From positions 502-50,802 of the forward strand of contig JAADHF010000116.1 in NCBI GenBank assembly GCA_013151965.1: DNA of 50,301 bases, read 5' to 3'. Within the stretch, counting starts at the first letter, position 1. Every line of letters begins with the position of its first letter. Below are positions 25,460 through 33,832 of this stretch, piece after piece. The notes beneath the pieces are model-generated. The model had not been told where the DNA came from and searched no databases. It saw only the letters and a list, made by a program, of their open reading frames with translations. A program made the translations under genes and the position numbers. This stretch comes from Spirochaetota bacterium (GTDB lineage Bacteria > Spirochaetota > Spirochaetia > SZUA-6).

Positions 25460-26442
25460 AAAAACTTGTAACAGTTCTTGTAGTAATTGCGGTTGTAATA
25501 ATTATTTTTCTCCTTCTGGGGCCCTTTTATACAATTCAGGAAGGCGAGCAGGCGGTTGTAGTCGAATTCGGAAAAATTGTTAATGTAGATACAACGGCAG
25601 GGCTTAAAACTAAAATCCCTTTTATAGACACCGTGATAAAGTATCCTAAAAAAATACTTTCCTGGGACGGAGAAGCACAGCGGCTGCCTACAGCGGAAAA
25701 CCAGTTTATATGGGTGGATACAACGGCAAGATGGCGGATAAATGATCCGAAAAAATTCTATGAATCGGTGGGGACAATTACACAGGCCCAATCCAGGCTC
25801 GATGATGTTATCGATTCGGAGGTACGAAAGGTAATATCAAAGAACCCGCTGCGTGAGGCGGTACGAAATTCCAATGTCATAAACGAGATTAAGAGAAGAA
25901 ACGTATTTAAATCCACCTCAAAAAAGGGAGAGGGCATAGAAGACGTTTCCATCGCAACATTTACAAATATCGTTTACGATAAAATTAAAACGGGAAGGAG
26001 CAAGCTTTCTTCCGAGATGCTGGCGGGAACGCGTAAAATAACTCCTCAGTACGGAATTAATTTAATAGACATAAAGATAAGGCAGATAAAGTACTCGGAA
26101 GATCTGACCCAGAGTGTATATAACAGAATGATTAAAGAGCGTAATCAGATAGCACAGGCGTTCAGGTCCGACGGCGAAGGAAGAAAAGCCCAGTGGATAG
26201 GAAAGATGGAGAGAGAACTCGACACCATAAGCTCCGGAGCTTACAAGACATCACAGAAGATAAAGGGTGAAGCGGATGCAAAAGCCGCCGCAATTTATGC
26301 GGATGCCTACAAACGGGATCCGGATTTCTACAAGTTCTGGAAGGCGACCGAATCGTACAGAACGATGCTTCCTAAGTTTAGAAAGATACTCACTACGGCA
26401 CCGGAGTATTTTAACTACTTATACAGCCCGACAGGCAAATAA
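25456..26442 (+). CDS. hflC: HflC, SPFH/band-7 membrane protease regulator
   Basis: 328 aa, one N-terminal helix (residues 4-24) then the SPFH domain (YTIQEGEQAVVVEFGKIVN, and the C-terminal QSVYNRMIKERNQIAQAFRSDGEG segment typical of HflC). It starts inside the end of hflK (ATGA), so the two are translationally coupled. A strong terminator follows. Confidence 0.95.
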   Translation: MKKLVTVLVVIAVVIIIFLLLGPFYTIQEGEQAVVVEFGKIVNVDTTAGLKTKIPFIDTVIKYPKKILSWDGEAQRLPTAENQFIWVDTTARWRINDPKKFYESVGTITQAQSRLDDVIDSEVRKVISKNPLREAVRNSNVINEIKRRNVFKSTSKKGEGIEDVSIATFTNIVYDKIKTGRSKLSSEMLAGTRKITPQYGINLIDIKIRQIKYSEDLTQSVYNRMIKERNQIAQAFRSDGEGRKAQWIGKMERELDTISSGAYKTSQKIKGEADAKAAAIYADAYKRDPDFYKFWKATESYRTMLPKFRKILTTAPEYFNYLYSPTGK

Positions 26443-26482
26443 ACAATCTCAGGATAAGCGGTCCTGATACAAACAGCAAACT

Positions 26483-26513
26483 AAAAACCCCGGCGGATAA
26501 CCGGGGTTTTTTT
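26483..26513. terminator. bidirectional rho-independent terminator
   Basis: Stem AAAAACCCCGG (26483-26493), 7-nt loop, CCGGGGTTTTT (26501-26511), with T-runs on both strands. It ends the hflK-hflC transcript and, from the other side, the pyrB transcript that stops at 26536. Confidence 0.92.
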
Positions 26514-26535
26514 ATAACCTGAAAATAAGCTTCGA

Positions 26536-27459
26536 TTACGCCCGGCCGAGAACCATGGCAAGAAGTGCCATCCTCAGATAGACCCCGTTATGAGCCTGGC
26601 GGAAATAAGCTGCATTCGGTAAATCATCGACATCCGCTGCTATCTCATTTACTCTGGGAAGGGGATGCATAATTGTTATACCCTTTCTCCCCTTATTAAC
26701 GAGCCCGCGTGTCAGAACATAACTTCCTTTGAGTTTCTCATAATCCTCGATATTGTTAAAACGTTCTTTCTGAATACGCGTCATATAGAGAATATCCGCA
26801 TCCAGAGCATCATTGATATCGGAAGAAAGCTGATATTTTATCGACCGCTGCTTCATTCCGCTTAATATACCTTCCGGAATCTGCAATTCCTCCGGGGCGC
26901 AGTATATATACTCAGGGTTAAAAGGAGCAAGTGCATACGAAAGAGAATGAACCGTTCTTCCGAACTTCAAATCTCCTACCATGGCCACTTTAAGGGAGTC
27001 CAGCCTCCCCTTTTCTTTTTTTATTGTGTACAAATCCAGTAATGCCTGTGTGGGATGCTGCCCCGCACCATCACCGCCGTTTATTACCGGCACATTAACA
27101 GCATCCGCTGCAATTTTCGCTCCGCCTTTCACCGGCTGCCGAATAACAATGCAGTCCACATATCCTTCTATGGTCCTTGCCGTATCGGCAAGAGACTCCC
27201 CCTTCTGTGCGGATGAACTCCTGGCGTCAGCTATGGTAATCGGCCTGGCACCGAGACGATGAACAGCAGTTTCGAATGACAGCCTGGTCCTTGTTGACGG
27301 CTCTAAGAAGACCACAGCAACCATTTTATCGGATAATAGATCCGATATGTGTTTCTCCTTAAAGATTTTTTCCATTCCTTCAGTAACTTTCATAATTTCC
27401 AGAATATCATCTTTCGACAGATCTTCAGTGGTTAAAATATCCCTTCCTTTAAAACTCAT
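26536..27459 (-). CDS. pyrB: aspartate carbamoyltransferase catalytic chain
   Basis: 307 aa, normal length. Carbamoyl-phosphate site STRTR (55-59), the 80s-loop motif SSSAQKGESL, HPTQALLDL, the aspartate-binding RIQKERF and the HPLPRVNEI loop are all present. The His beside the conserved Arg in the usual RHP triplet is Gln here (IRQP). No regulatory chain (pyrI) is next to it. Unusually, it is the last gene of a molybdenum-hydroxylase operon (iclR, Mo subunit, FAD subunit, Fe-S subunit, pyrB), 13 bp after the Fe-S gene. It may simply make pyrimidines, or run in reverse on carbamoyl-aspartate in the degradation discussed for this island. Confidence 0.93.
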   Translation of the reverse strand: MSFKGRDILTTEDLSKDDILEIMKVTEGMEKIFKEKHISDLLSDKMVAVVFLEPSTRTRLSFETAVHRLGARPITIADARSSSAQKGESLADTARTIEGYVDCIVIRQPVKGGAKIAADAVNVPVINGGDGAGQHPTQALLDLYTIKKEKGRLDSLKVAMVGDLKFGRTVHSLSYALAPFNPEYIYCAPEELQIPEGILSGMKQRSIKYQLSSDINDALDADILYMTRIQKERFNNIEDYEKLKGSYVLTRGLVNKGRKGITIMHPLPRVNEIAADVDDLPNAAYFRQAHNGVYLRMALLAMVLGRA

Positions 27460-27472
27460 TTTTATCTCCTCT

Positions 27473-27934
27473 TTATTTTTTTGCTCCTGCTTTAATGGCG
27501 GTTATTATACTTATATAGCCCGTACACCGGCATACATTTCCCCTGATTGCTTCTTTTATTTCACTGTTTAAAGGTTCCGGTTTTTCATCGATAAGAGCTT
27601 TGGCGGAAAGAATCATTCCGGGGGTACAGAATCCGCACTGGATTGCTCCCTCCTCTATAAACGATTCCTGCAGAGGATGCAATTTGTTCCCATCGGAAAG
27701 CCCTTCGATCGTCGTTATCTCCTGGCCATTTGCGGAAACTGCAAGGGTTAAACACGATAAAACCGCCCTGCCGTTAAGCAGAACGGTACATGCACCGCAT
27801 TCACCGATACCGCATCCGTATTTTGCACCTGACAGACTAAAATTTTCACGAAGAACATTTAAAAGAAGTTCATTCGGTTTTACCTGCAGATTGTAGTTTT
27901 TCCCGTTTACCATAATACTAATAGGAATTCTCAT
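27473..27934 (-). CDS. molybdenum hydroxylase small subunit, 2x[2Fe-2S] (triad 1)
   Basis: 153 aa from the ATG at 27934, which overlaps the stop of the FAD gene as ATGA. A GTG 30 bases upstream is possible but less likely. The plant-type [2Fe-2S] ligands are Cys41, 46, 49 and 61. The second cluster is held by Cys100, 103, 135 and 137 (QCGFCTPG, CRCTGY). It carries electrons from the Mo site to FAD in xanthine dehydrogenase-family enzymes. GGAGGAG lies upstream of the ATG. Confidence 0.93.
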   Translation of the reverse strand: MRIPISIMVNGKNYNLQVKPNELLLNVLRENFSLSGAKYGCGIGECGACTVLLNGRAVLSCLTLAVSANGQEITTIEGLSDGNKLHPLQESFIEEGAIQCGFCTPGMILSAKALIDEKPEPLNSEIKEAIRGNVCRCTGYISIITAIKAGAKK

Positions 27935-28830
27935 AACAGTGCATCTCCTCCCGCTCTTTTCCACGCCAGTCCCAGGGCATCTCTTACAAGCACAGGAGCT
28001 ACGCTTCTCCTGTATTCCGCTGTCGACCGTACATCCGTAACCGGGGATATGTCATCCCTGATCAGATTTAAGGCAGCCTGCATTTTATTCATATTAAATA
28101 TTGTACCCGTAAGTGCTTCTTCCGTATAAAAGGCCCTTACGGGAATTGCAGCCGCCGCTCCCACAGCAATCTTAATTGACTTAATGATATTGCCATCCCT
28201 TTCCAGGAAAACAGCACAGCTTATCTTTGAAATATCAAGATTGACACGTGACAGCTTTTTAAATGCAGACCCGGTATTCTTATCCGGTTCCGGTACGATT
28301 ATTCTGGTTAATATGTCCCCGGGCTCGAGTACGGTTTTGCCGGGACCTTTAAAAAAATCTTCAAGAAGAATAATTCTATTTACTATTTCACCTTTTTTAC
28401 TGAGATTCTTTATCTCCACTTGCGCCCCGAAAGTAATCAGGGGAGGTGCAGAATCCGCTCCCGGAGATGCATTACAGAGATTCCCCGTTAATGTTGCCAT
28501 ATTTCTGATCTGGGTTCCGCCTATACTTTTTACCGCTTCATGCAGCGAAGGATATGTATTCTTAATCGAATCATTTTTTTCTATTTCATACAGTTTTACC
28601 AGAGCTCCCAATATCAACTCGTTTCTCATTTCCAGAATATGAAGTTCTTTAACACCTGTTATTTCCACTATAATTGCAGGTTTCTCTGTTTCCGTTTTAA
28701 TTCTGACGAGCAGATCGGTCCCGCCTGCAAGAATTCTTGATCCCTTTTCCTGCAGTCTTTTAAGAACCTCTTTCAGGGTCTCCGGCCTGTAATAATTAAA
28801 GTTTATGCCGATATATTTTGTATCAACCAT
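27931..28830 (-). CDS. molybdenum hydroxylase FAD subunit (triad 1)
   Basis: 299 aa. The FAD-binding segments are AGGTDLLVRIK near residues 36-46 and TLTGNLCNASPGADSAPPLI. The C-terminal CO-dehydrogenase flavoprotein domain ends with the usual RSTAEYRRSVAPVLVRDAL. It passes electrons from the Fe-S subunit to the final acceptor. Start 2 bp after the Mo-subunit stop. Confidence 0.92.
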   Translation of the reverse strand: MVDTKYIGINFNYYRPETLKEVLKRLQEKGSRILAGGTDLLVRIKTETEKPAIIVEITGVKELHILEMRNELILGALVKLYEIEKNDSIKNTYPSLHEAVKSIGGTQIRNMATLTGNLCNASPGADSAPPLITFGAQVEIKNLSKKGEIVNRIILLEDFFKGPGKTVLEPGDILTRIIVPEPDKNTGSAFKKLSRVNLDISKISCAVFLERDGNIIKSIKIAVGAAAAIPVRAFYTEEALTGTIFNMNKMQAALNLIRDDISPVTDVRSTAEYRRSVAPVLVRDALGLAWKRAGGDALL

Positions 28831-28832
28831 TT

Positions 28833-31172
28833 TTACCTGTTTTTACCTCCCTTAAGTATATCCTCCGGCAGAATAGGTAATTTTGTAAACCAGATTCCCG
28901 TTGCATTCTGTACAGCAGAAGCAACTGCTGCGGGAACAGGATTTAAGGCAGCTTCTCCGATTCCTTTGGCACCCATGGGACCTGTCGGCTCATATGTGTC
29001 TGCAAATATCACTTTAAAGTTTTCAGGATCGGGAAGATCTTCCGCTCCGAGCATTTTGTAGTCTACAAGCAGTCCATTGTTTGTAAGCCTTCCGGTTTTT
29101 CTGTCGTAATCCGTATCTTCCAGTAAAGCCATTCCCGCACCTCTGTAAAAACCGCCGTGCAGCTGGCCGCGTGCCAATCCCGGGTTAATGACAACACCGG
29201 CATCGCTTCCCGCCACTACTTTGACAATTTTTATATGACCTGTTTCCATATCAACTTCGACTTCGACAAAATAAGTGGTATATGCAGGAGGACAATTAAC
29301 CATGCGGATACTCTTTACAGCTATCGCAGTACCCCAGTCATTATTCATAGCCCTCCGTGCGACCTCGGCAATAGTTATATTTTTCTCCGGCATACCATCC
29401 ACATATACGACACCTTCATTCCTGCTAAGGTCGGGTCTCGTTTTAAGTGCATTAACCGGTGCATTAAGTATCCTGGAGGCATACCCCAGCAGAACCTGCT
29501 TTGCCATTTTTGCAACTTCGTATGCGGCGCCGCCGCCGCAGTAAACCCCTCTTGTCGCATGGGTACATACATCATAACCGGTCGAACGTGTATCTGCAGG
29601 GGAAACACCGACTTTTTCGAAGGGAACTCCCAATTCTTCCGCCACAAGTTTTGCAGCTGCATCGAGCGTACCTCCGCCATGATCCATCAGAGCTGTCAAC
29701 AGATCCACAGTCCCGTCTTCGTTTATCTTAACCATAGCAGTAGTATAATCCTTTACCTCTCCGGGAACCGGAGCACCGGTGCCGGAGGTATGAAAACCTC
29801 TGGCCATCCCGATCCCGCGTCTATAACGGCCCTTCCGGTTATAAGGGTTCGGCCTCTTTTCCCACCCGATAAGTTCGGAACCTTTTTCTATCAGCTCTTT
29901 AACGCCGTCGGAATGTATTGTGGATTTTACCGTCGGCCCCTGGCCCCAGAAAGTTTCACCCAGCCCTACATAATTCTTAAGCCGTAATTCCAACGGGTCG
30001 ATGCCCAGCTTTTCCGCCAGCATACCTATTGTTGTTTCCACCCCGAAGGTTATCTGCGGAGCTCCGTAGCCCTGCATTGCACATGCCGGTGCTTTATTTG
30101 TATACACTGCTATTCCATTATATTTCATGTTTTCGAGCCGGTATAAAGAGTGCCACCATCCCACAAGCACCCCCAAAAAAGCAAACGCCTGAATATGATG
30201 ACAGCCAATATCAACAATGGCCTTTAATTCCCCTGCCACAAGGGTGCCGTCCTTTTTTGCACCTATTTTTAAAGTGTATTTCGTGGGATATCTGCAGTGA
30301 TCATACAGATCATCCTCCCTTGACATAACGATTTTTACTGGCTTATTAGCCTTAAGCGCCACTGCAACAGTATGATAGATAACGCTGTTGGTTTGAATCC
30401 CCGAACCGAAATGCCCTCCTCCCGGAATTCTGACAACATTTAATTTATTTAAAGGAAGATTAAACAACTTGCCCAAAAGGATTCTGGTATTGTGAAGAGC
30501 CTGTGTGGACGGCCAGACTGTAATTCCTCCGTCAGGTTCCGGCCTGCATACGCATGACCTTGGTTCCAGCTGACAGTGATAGACCCTCGGAGTTACGAAT
30601 TCATTCTCGATAATGACATCGGCCTCTTTAAATCCTGTCTCCACATCACCTTCGACAATTTCCCGGGCACAGGCAATATTATTTTTAACTCTGAACTCTT
30701 TATCTTCTATATAATAGTTATCATGAATAAGATTACCTTCCGCTTTCATGGCATCTTCGGGAGTCAGGTACGAAGGCAGAATTTCCCATTCGACTTCTAC
30801 CGCCTCTACAGCTTCTATAAGTATCTCTTTAGTTTCTGCTGCGATTACAGCATAAGCATCCCCGACCTGCCTTACCTTATCCGATAAAATCTGCCAGTCG
30901 AGATATGTAGATTCAGGTATACTGACCTGGCGCTGATTAAAATATTTTTTCCGCACATCCTTATAACTTAAGCAGACAGCACCCAAATTTTCCGCTTTTG
31001 TAAAATCTATTTTTTTTATTCCCGCATGAGGATACGGACTCCTTAAGACTTTTCCATGCCACATCCCCGGAAGGAAAATATCAGAAGGGTATACTTCCTT
31101 TCCCGTTGCTCTTGCAGCGCCGTCTTTTCTCGGAAAATCCTTTCCCAGGAAGTAATAGTCTTTCCTTGCCAT
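28833..31172 (-). CDS. molybdenum hydroxylase large (Mo-pterin) subunit (triad 1)
   Basis: 779 aa, full length for the xanthine dehydrogenase family. Starts with a typical DFPRKDGAARATGKEVYPSDI. The catalytic Glu motif GPMGAKGIGEAALNP lies near the C-terminus. Two conserved segments are atypical: the usual GGGFGGK reads GGGHFGSG, and the usual FRGFGG reads MQGYGAP, with Gln replacing the Arg that contacts purines in xanthine dehydrogenase. The substrate is therefore probably not xanthine but another N-heterocycle or aldehyde. It is read from the second IclR gene 17 bp upstream. Confidence 0.92.
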   Translation of the reverse strand: MARKDYYFLGKDFPRKDGAARATGKEVYPSDIFLPGMWHGKVLRSPYPHAGIKKIDFTKAENLGAVCLSYKDVRKKYFNQRQVSIPESTYLDWQILSDKVRQVGDAYAVIAAETKEILIEAVEAVEVEWEILPSYLTPEDAMKAEGNLIHDNYYIEDKEFRVKNNIACAREIVEGDVETGFKEADVIIENEFVTPRVYHCQLEPRSCVCRPEPDGGITVWPSTQALHNTRILLGKLFNLPLNKLNVVRIPGGGHFGSGIQTNSVIYHTVAVALKANKPVKIVMSREDDLYDHCRYPTKYTLKIGAKKDGTLVAGELKAIVDIGCHHIQAFAFLGVLVGWWHSLYRLENMKYNGIAVYTNKAPACAMQGYGAPQITFGVETTIGMLAEKLGIDPLELRLKNYVGLGETFWGQGPTVKSTIHSDGVKELIEKGSELIGWEKRPNPYNRKGRYRRGIGMARGFHTSGTGAPVPGEVKDYTTAMVKINEDGTVDLLTALMDHGGGTLDAAAKLVAEELGVPFEKVGVSPADTRSTGYDVCTHATRGVYCGGGAAYEVAKMAKQVLLGYASRILNAPVNALKTRPDLSRNEGVVYVDGMPEKNITIAEVARRAMNNDWGTAIAVKSIRMVNCPPAYTTYFVEVEVDMETGHIKIVKVVAGSDAGVVINPGLARGQLHGGFYRGAGMALLEDTDYDRKTGRLTNNGLLVDYKMLGAEDLPDPENFKVIFADTYEPTGPMGAKGIGEAALNPVPAAVASAVQNATGIWFTKLPILPEDILKGGKNR

Positions 31173-31189
31173 GGTTTCCTCACTTGTTA

Positions 31190-31966
31190 TTAGTTAGAAC
31201 CGGAAATAAATCTTCCGGAAATATCCACGCCGAAATAGTCGGATATTTCGGCACTCGCCTTTAAAAAGAGACTTGAATACTCCGCTAACTGGTACCGGTT
31301 AAGATCGATCGATGTGCCCACAACTGCAAGTGCTGCGACAATCTTATCCTGCCTGCCGAATACGGGAGTTGCCATTGCGCTGATTCCATTATTAAATTCC
31401 TGAAAATTATATGAAATACCTGTTTTATATATCTCTTCCAGATTCCTGCCTAAATCATCCGGATTTGTAATTGTATTTTCCGTATATTTTTTTAATTCGA
31501 TCTTATCCAGAATTTTATTTTTTTCCTTTCCGGGCAAAAATGCCAGCACTAACTTCCCCGCGGCGGATGCATGAAAAGGCATAACCTCTCCTCTGCCAAC
31601 CGAAACACGAGTATTAATAAAACCCACTACTTCCACAACCACACAGACAGGCTCCTGCCAGACAGCGAGGAATGTTGTCTCTTCCGTTTCTTTGTGAAGC
31701 TCTTCAAGGTACGGCAGACTTAACGTTGTTATATCCATACCTTCCACAACCGCATCGGCAAACCTCAGATTCGCAAAACCCAAAAAATATTTCATGTCGG
31801 ATTTTCTCTGATATATAAACTTATACTTCCGTAATTCCCTTAATATTCTGTAACAGGTCGAAGGCGGCATATCAAGTATTCCGCTTATTTCTTTATTTGT
31901 GAGACCCATTTTATAATTCTGTCTTAACAACTCCAGAATACTGTTAATCTTTTTTATCGAAGGCAT
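31190..31966 (-). CDS. IclR-family transcriptional regulator 2
   Basis: 258 aa. Winged helix-turn-helix at residues 5-60 (GLTNKEISGILDMPPSTCYRILRELRKYKFI), then the IclR effector domain with VGRGEVMPFHASAAGKLVLAF and FNNGISAMATPVFG. First gene of the triad 1-pyrB operon and divergent from the decarboxylase. The palindrome between them (32016-32030) resembles the sites before the MttB-like gene and ABC importer, so the two IclR proteins may share related operators (inference). Confidence 0.92.
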   Translation of the reverse strand: MPSIKKINSILELLRQNYKMGLTNKEISGILDMPPSTCYRILRELRKYKFIYQRKSDMKYFLGFANLRFADAVVEGMDITTLSLPYLEELHKETEETTFLAVWQEPVCVVVEVVGFINTRVSVGRGEVMPFHASAAGKLVLAFLPGKEKNKILDKIELKKYTENTITNPDDLGRNLEEIYKTGISYNFQEFNNGISAMATPVFGRQDKIVAALAVVGTSIDLNRYQLAEYSSLFLKASAEISDYFGVDISGRFISGSN

Positions 31967-32010
31967 CCTTTAAAAAGCTTAGAATATATTACTTATCAGT
32001 GTCAACATCA

Positions 32011-32030
32011 GAATAACGAATGTTATTCCA
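32011..32030. promoter_or_regulatory. IclR-type operator (site 3) within a larger inverted repeat
   Basis: GAATAAC-GAAT-GTTATTC (32011-32028) is a perfect 7-4-7 inverted repeat. Overlapping it, CGAAT-GTT-ATTCC (32017-32029) has the GAAT-N3-ATTC core of sites 1 and 2. It lies between the divergent iclR 2 and decarboxylase genes. A TTGACA for iclR (32005-32000) is adjacent but has no good -10. Confidence 0.5.
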
Positions 32031-32113
32031 ATTATTGAGAATTTACTCAGTGACCGGGCTGTACCGGTATTTCGTTAAACTGTATCCGATTTCATATAAT
32101 GAGAATAATAAGT

Positions 32114-32142
32114 TTGACTGATCAAATTATTAGTGATAGCAT
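32114..32142 (+). promoter_or_regulatory. sigma-70 promoter of the leader ORF and decarboxylase
   Basis: TTGACT at 32114-32119, spacer 17, TAGCAT at 32137-32142 (four of six). A TATAAT at 32095-32100 upstream is part of the 14-bp repeated motif and lacks a good -35. Confidence 0.45.
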
Positions 32143-32184
32143 AATTTTTAAAATCTTATAATATCAACACTAAAGGGATTTGAT

Positions 32185-32265
32185 ATGAGAGAACCGATTA
32201 TTTATTTTCCGGATTTTACTGCACTTTGCCGGCATAACAGTTACAGCTGCTTCCGGATACACTAA
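32185..32265 (+). CDS. 26-residue leader ORF coupled to the decarboxylase
   Basis: ATG at 32185 after a good ribosome binding site (AAAGGG, 32173-32178). It encodes a 26-residue peptide with two Tyr, three Phe, two His and two Cys, and ends with TAA. Its last base is the first base of the decarboxylase ATG (TAATG). The decarboxylase itself has no good ribosome binding site, so its translation probably depends on this ORF. The frame differs from the decarboxylase, so it is not simply a missed N-terminus. Confidence 0.5.
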   Translation: MREPIIYFPDFTALCRHNSYSCFRIH

Positions 32266-33656
32266 TGTATGACATCCTCAACGGAATTATGGATGAAATC
32301 AGAGATTTCAGAGCCAGCCATAAAAATATCAAGGTTGTCCCAAAGGTAAAACCTGATGAAATCAGGGATTTTCTGGCGGATAGATATGACTTTAAAGACT
32401 CCGTTTCTATAGAGAAAGTTTTTGATGATGTAAAATACACAATGCGGAAGTGGAGTCTCCATGTTACCGATCCCAGGTATTTCGGTCTTTTCGACCCCCA
32501 GGTTACACTGCCTTCAATAATAGCGGATACACTCACTGCCCTCTACAATCCTCAGCTTGCATCATGGTCTCATGCACCGGCAGCAAATGAGATTGAGAAT
32601 TTTACACTTAATTATTTTTTAAGAAAATTCGGCATGGATCCCGGAAAAGGATTTGCAAATTTTACCACCGGGGGTGCAGAGTCCAACCTCACCGCGGTTC
32701 TGCTGGCTTTAACGGCTAAATTTCCTGAATACGGGAATAATGGCCTTCGCAGCCTGAAAAAACAACCTGTTTTTTATATATCCGAAGAGACTCACGATTC
32801 CTTTAACAAAATAGCGCATATAACCGGATTGGGCAGAAATACTGTCAGAGTTATCGGTGTGGATGACAATCTGAAAATAGATACTTTTAAACTCAGAAAG
32901 ACAATAGAATCGGACATCCGCAGTGGTTTTAAACCTTTCCTTGCTGTAGGCACTGCAGGAACAACCGCCGCAGGTATTATAGATCCTTTAGACAAACTGG
33001 CCGGTATATGCAGCGAATACGGATTGTGGTTTCATGTTGATGCAGCCTGGGGCGGCGCCGCTGTTTTAGTGCCTGAATACGGAAACTACTTTAAAGGCCT
33101 GGAAAGGGCGGACTCCATTACATGTGATGCACATAAGTGGCTGGCCGTGTCTATGGGGGGAGGCATGTTCTTTACGAGAGACCGAAAAAATGCACTTAAT
33201 ACTTTTAAGATAGAAGCAGGATATATGCCTGATAAAACAAAGGAAACAATAGATACTTATGCATCGACCATTCAATGGTCGAGACGTTTTATAGGTCTTA
33301 AATTATTTATGACAATGGCTGTACTTGGCGAAAGAGAAATGGCGGAAATGATTAAAAAGCAGGTCCTTTTAGGCGAAAAGCTGCGCCGGAAATTAAAACA
33401 TGACGGGTGGATAATAGTGAATAAAACTCCCCTTCCCGTAGTCTGTTTTACTCACCCGAGAATTACAAAAGGAGAATTAAAACCGGCAGATATTATTTCG
33501 GAAATATACGACAGACAGGACACATGGATATCGGAAACAACACTTAAATCAGATATGAATGTTTTAAGAGCCTGTATTACAAATTATGAAAGCACAGAAA
33601 AAGATATATTGTTTCTTGCCGCACAACTTAAAGAGCTTATCGAAGGCGAATATTAA
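32265..33656 (+). CDS. PLP-dependent group II decarboxylase (aromatic-amino-acid/glutamate decarboxylase type)
   Basis: 463 aa. Typical motifs: FTTGGAESNLTAVLLAL near residues 133-149, THDSFNKIAHITG with the PLP-stacking His178, HVDAAWGG with Asp259 contacting the PLP nitrogen, and the Schiff-base Lys291 in CDAHKWL. It removes the carboxyl group of an amino acid to give an amine. The specificity (aromatic, glutamate/aspartate or other) cannot be read safely; the short form and HVDAAWGG suggest the DDC/GAD group. The start overlaps the leader ORF stop. Followed by the HemL-like aminotransferase from a separate promoter. Confidence 0.9.
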   Translation: MYDILNGIMDEIRDFRASHKNIKVVPKVKPDEIRDFLADRYDFKDSVSIEKVFDDVKYTMRKWSLHVTDPRYFGLFDPQVTLPSIIADTLTALYNPQLASWSHAPAANEIENFTLNYFLRKFGMDPGKGFANFTTGGAESNLTAVLLALTAKFPEYGNNGLRSLKKQPVFYISEETHDSFNKIAHITGLGRNTVRVIGVDDNLKIDTFKLRKTIESDIRSGFKPFLAVGTAGTTAAGIIDPLDKLAGICSEYGLWFHVDAAWGGAAVLVPEYGNYFKGLERADSITCDAHKWLAVSMGGGMFFTRDRKNALNTFKIEAGYMPDKTKETIDTYASTIQWSRRFIGLKLFMTMAVLGEREMAEMIKKQVLLGEKLRRKLKHDGWIIVNKTPLPVVCFTHPRITKGELKPADIISEIYDRQDTWISETTLKSDMNVLRACITNYESTEKDILFLAAQLKELIEGEY

Positions 33657-33752
33657 TATAAAACTTACGGCGTCGATTGACTAAAAGATTTTTTATTTAA
33701 AATCAATTCTCATTATATGGAATTCTTTATCAACTATTTAAACAGAAAAAGA

Positions 33753-33780
33753 TTGACAACTAAATGTAATATTCTATAAT
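33753..33780 (+). promoter_or_regulatory. consensus sigma-70 promoter of the aminotransferase operon
   Basis: TTGACA at 33753-33758, spacer 16, TATAAT at 33775-33780: both hexamers are perfect. It sits 53 bp before the ATG at 33833. A 14-bp motif (33706-33719), inverted with respect to the decarboxylase region, lies just upstream and could be the control site. Confidence 0.85.
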
Positions 33781-33832
33781 TACTTATCTTTTTAATTATT
33801 TTGCAGAAATATGCAAGGGAGGTTAGAACTAA

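Noticed and set aside
32000-32005. TTGACA for the second iclR on the minus strand
   Set aside because: No acceptable -10 at 15-19 bp; the nearest TATATT is at 11 bp, so no promoter was called.
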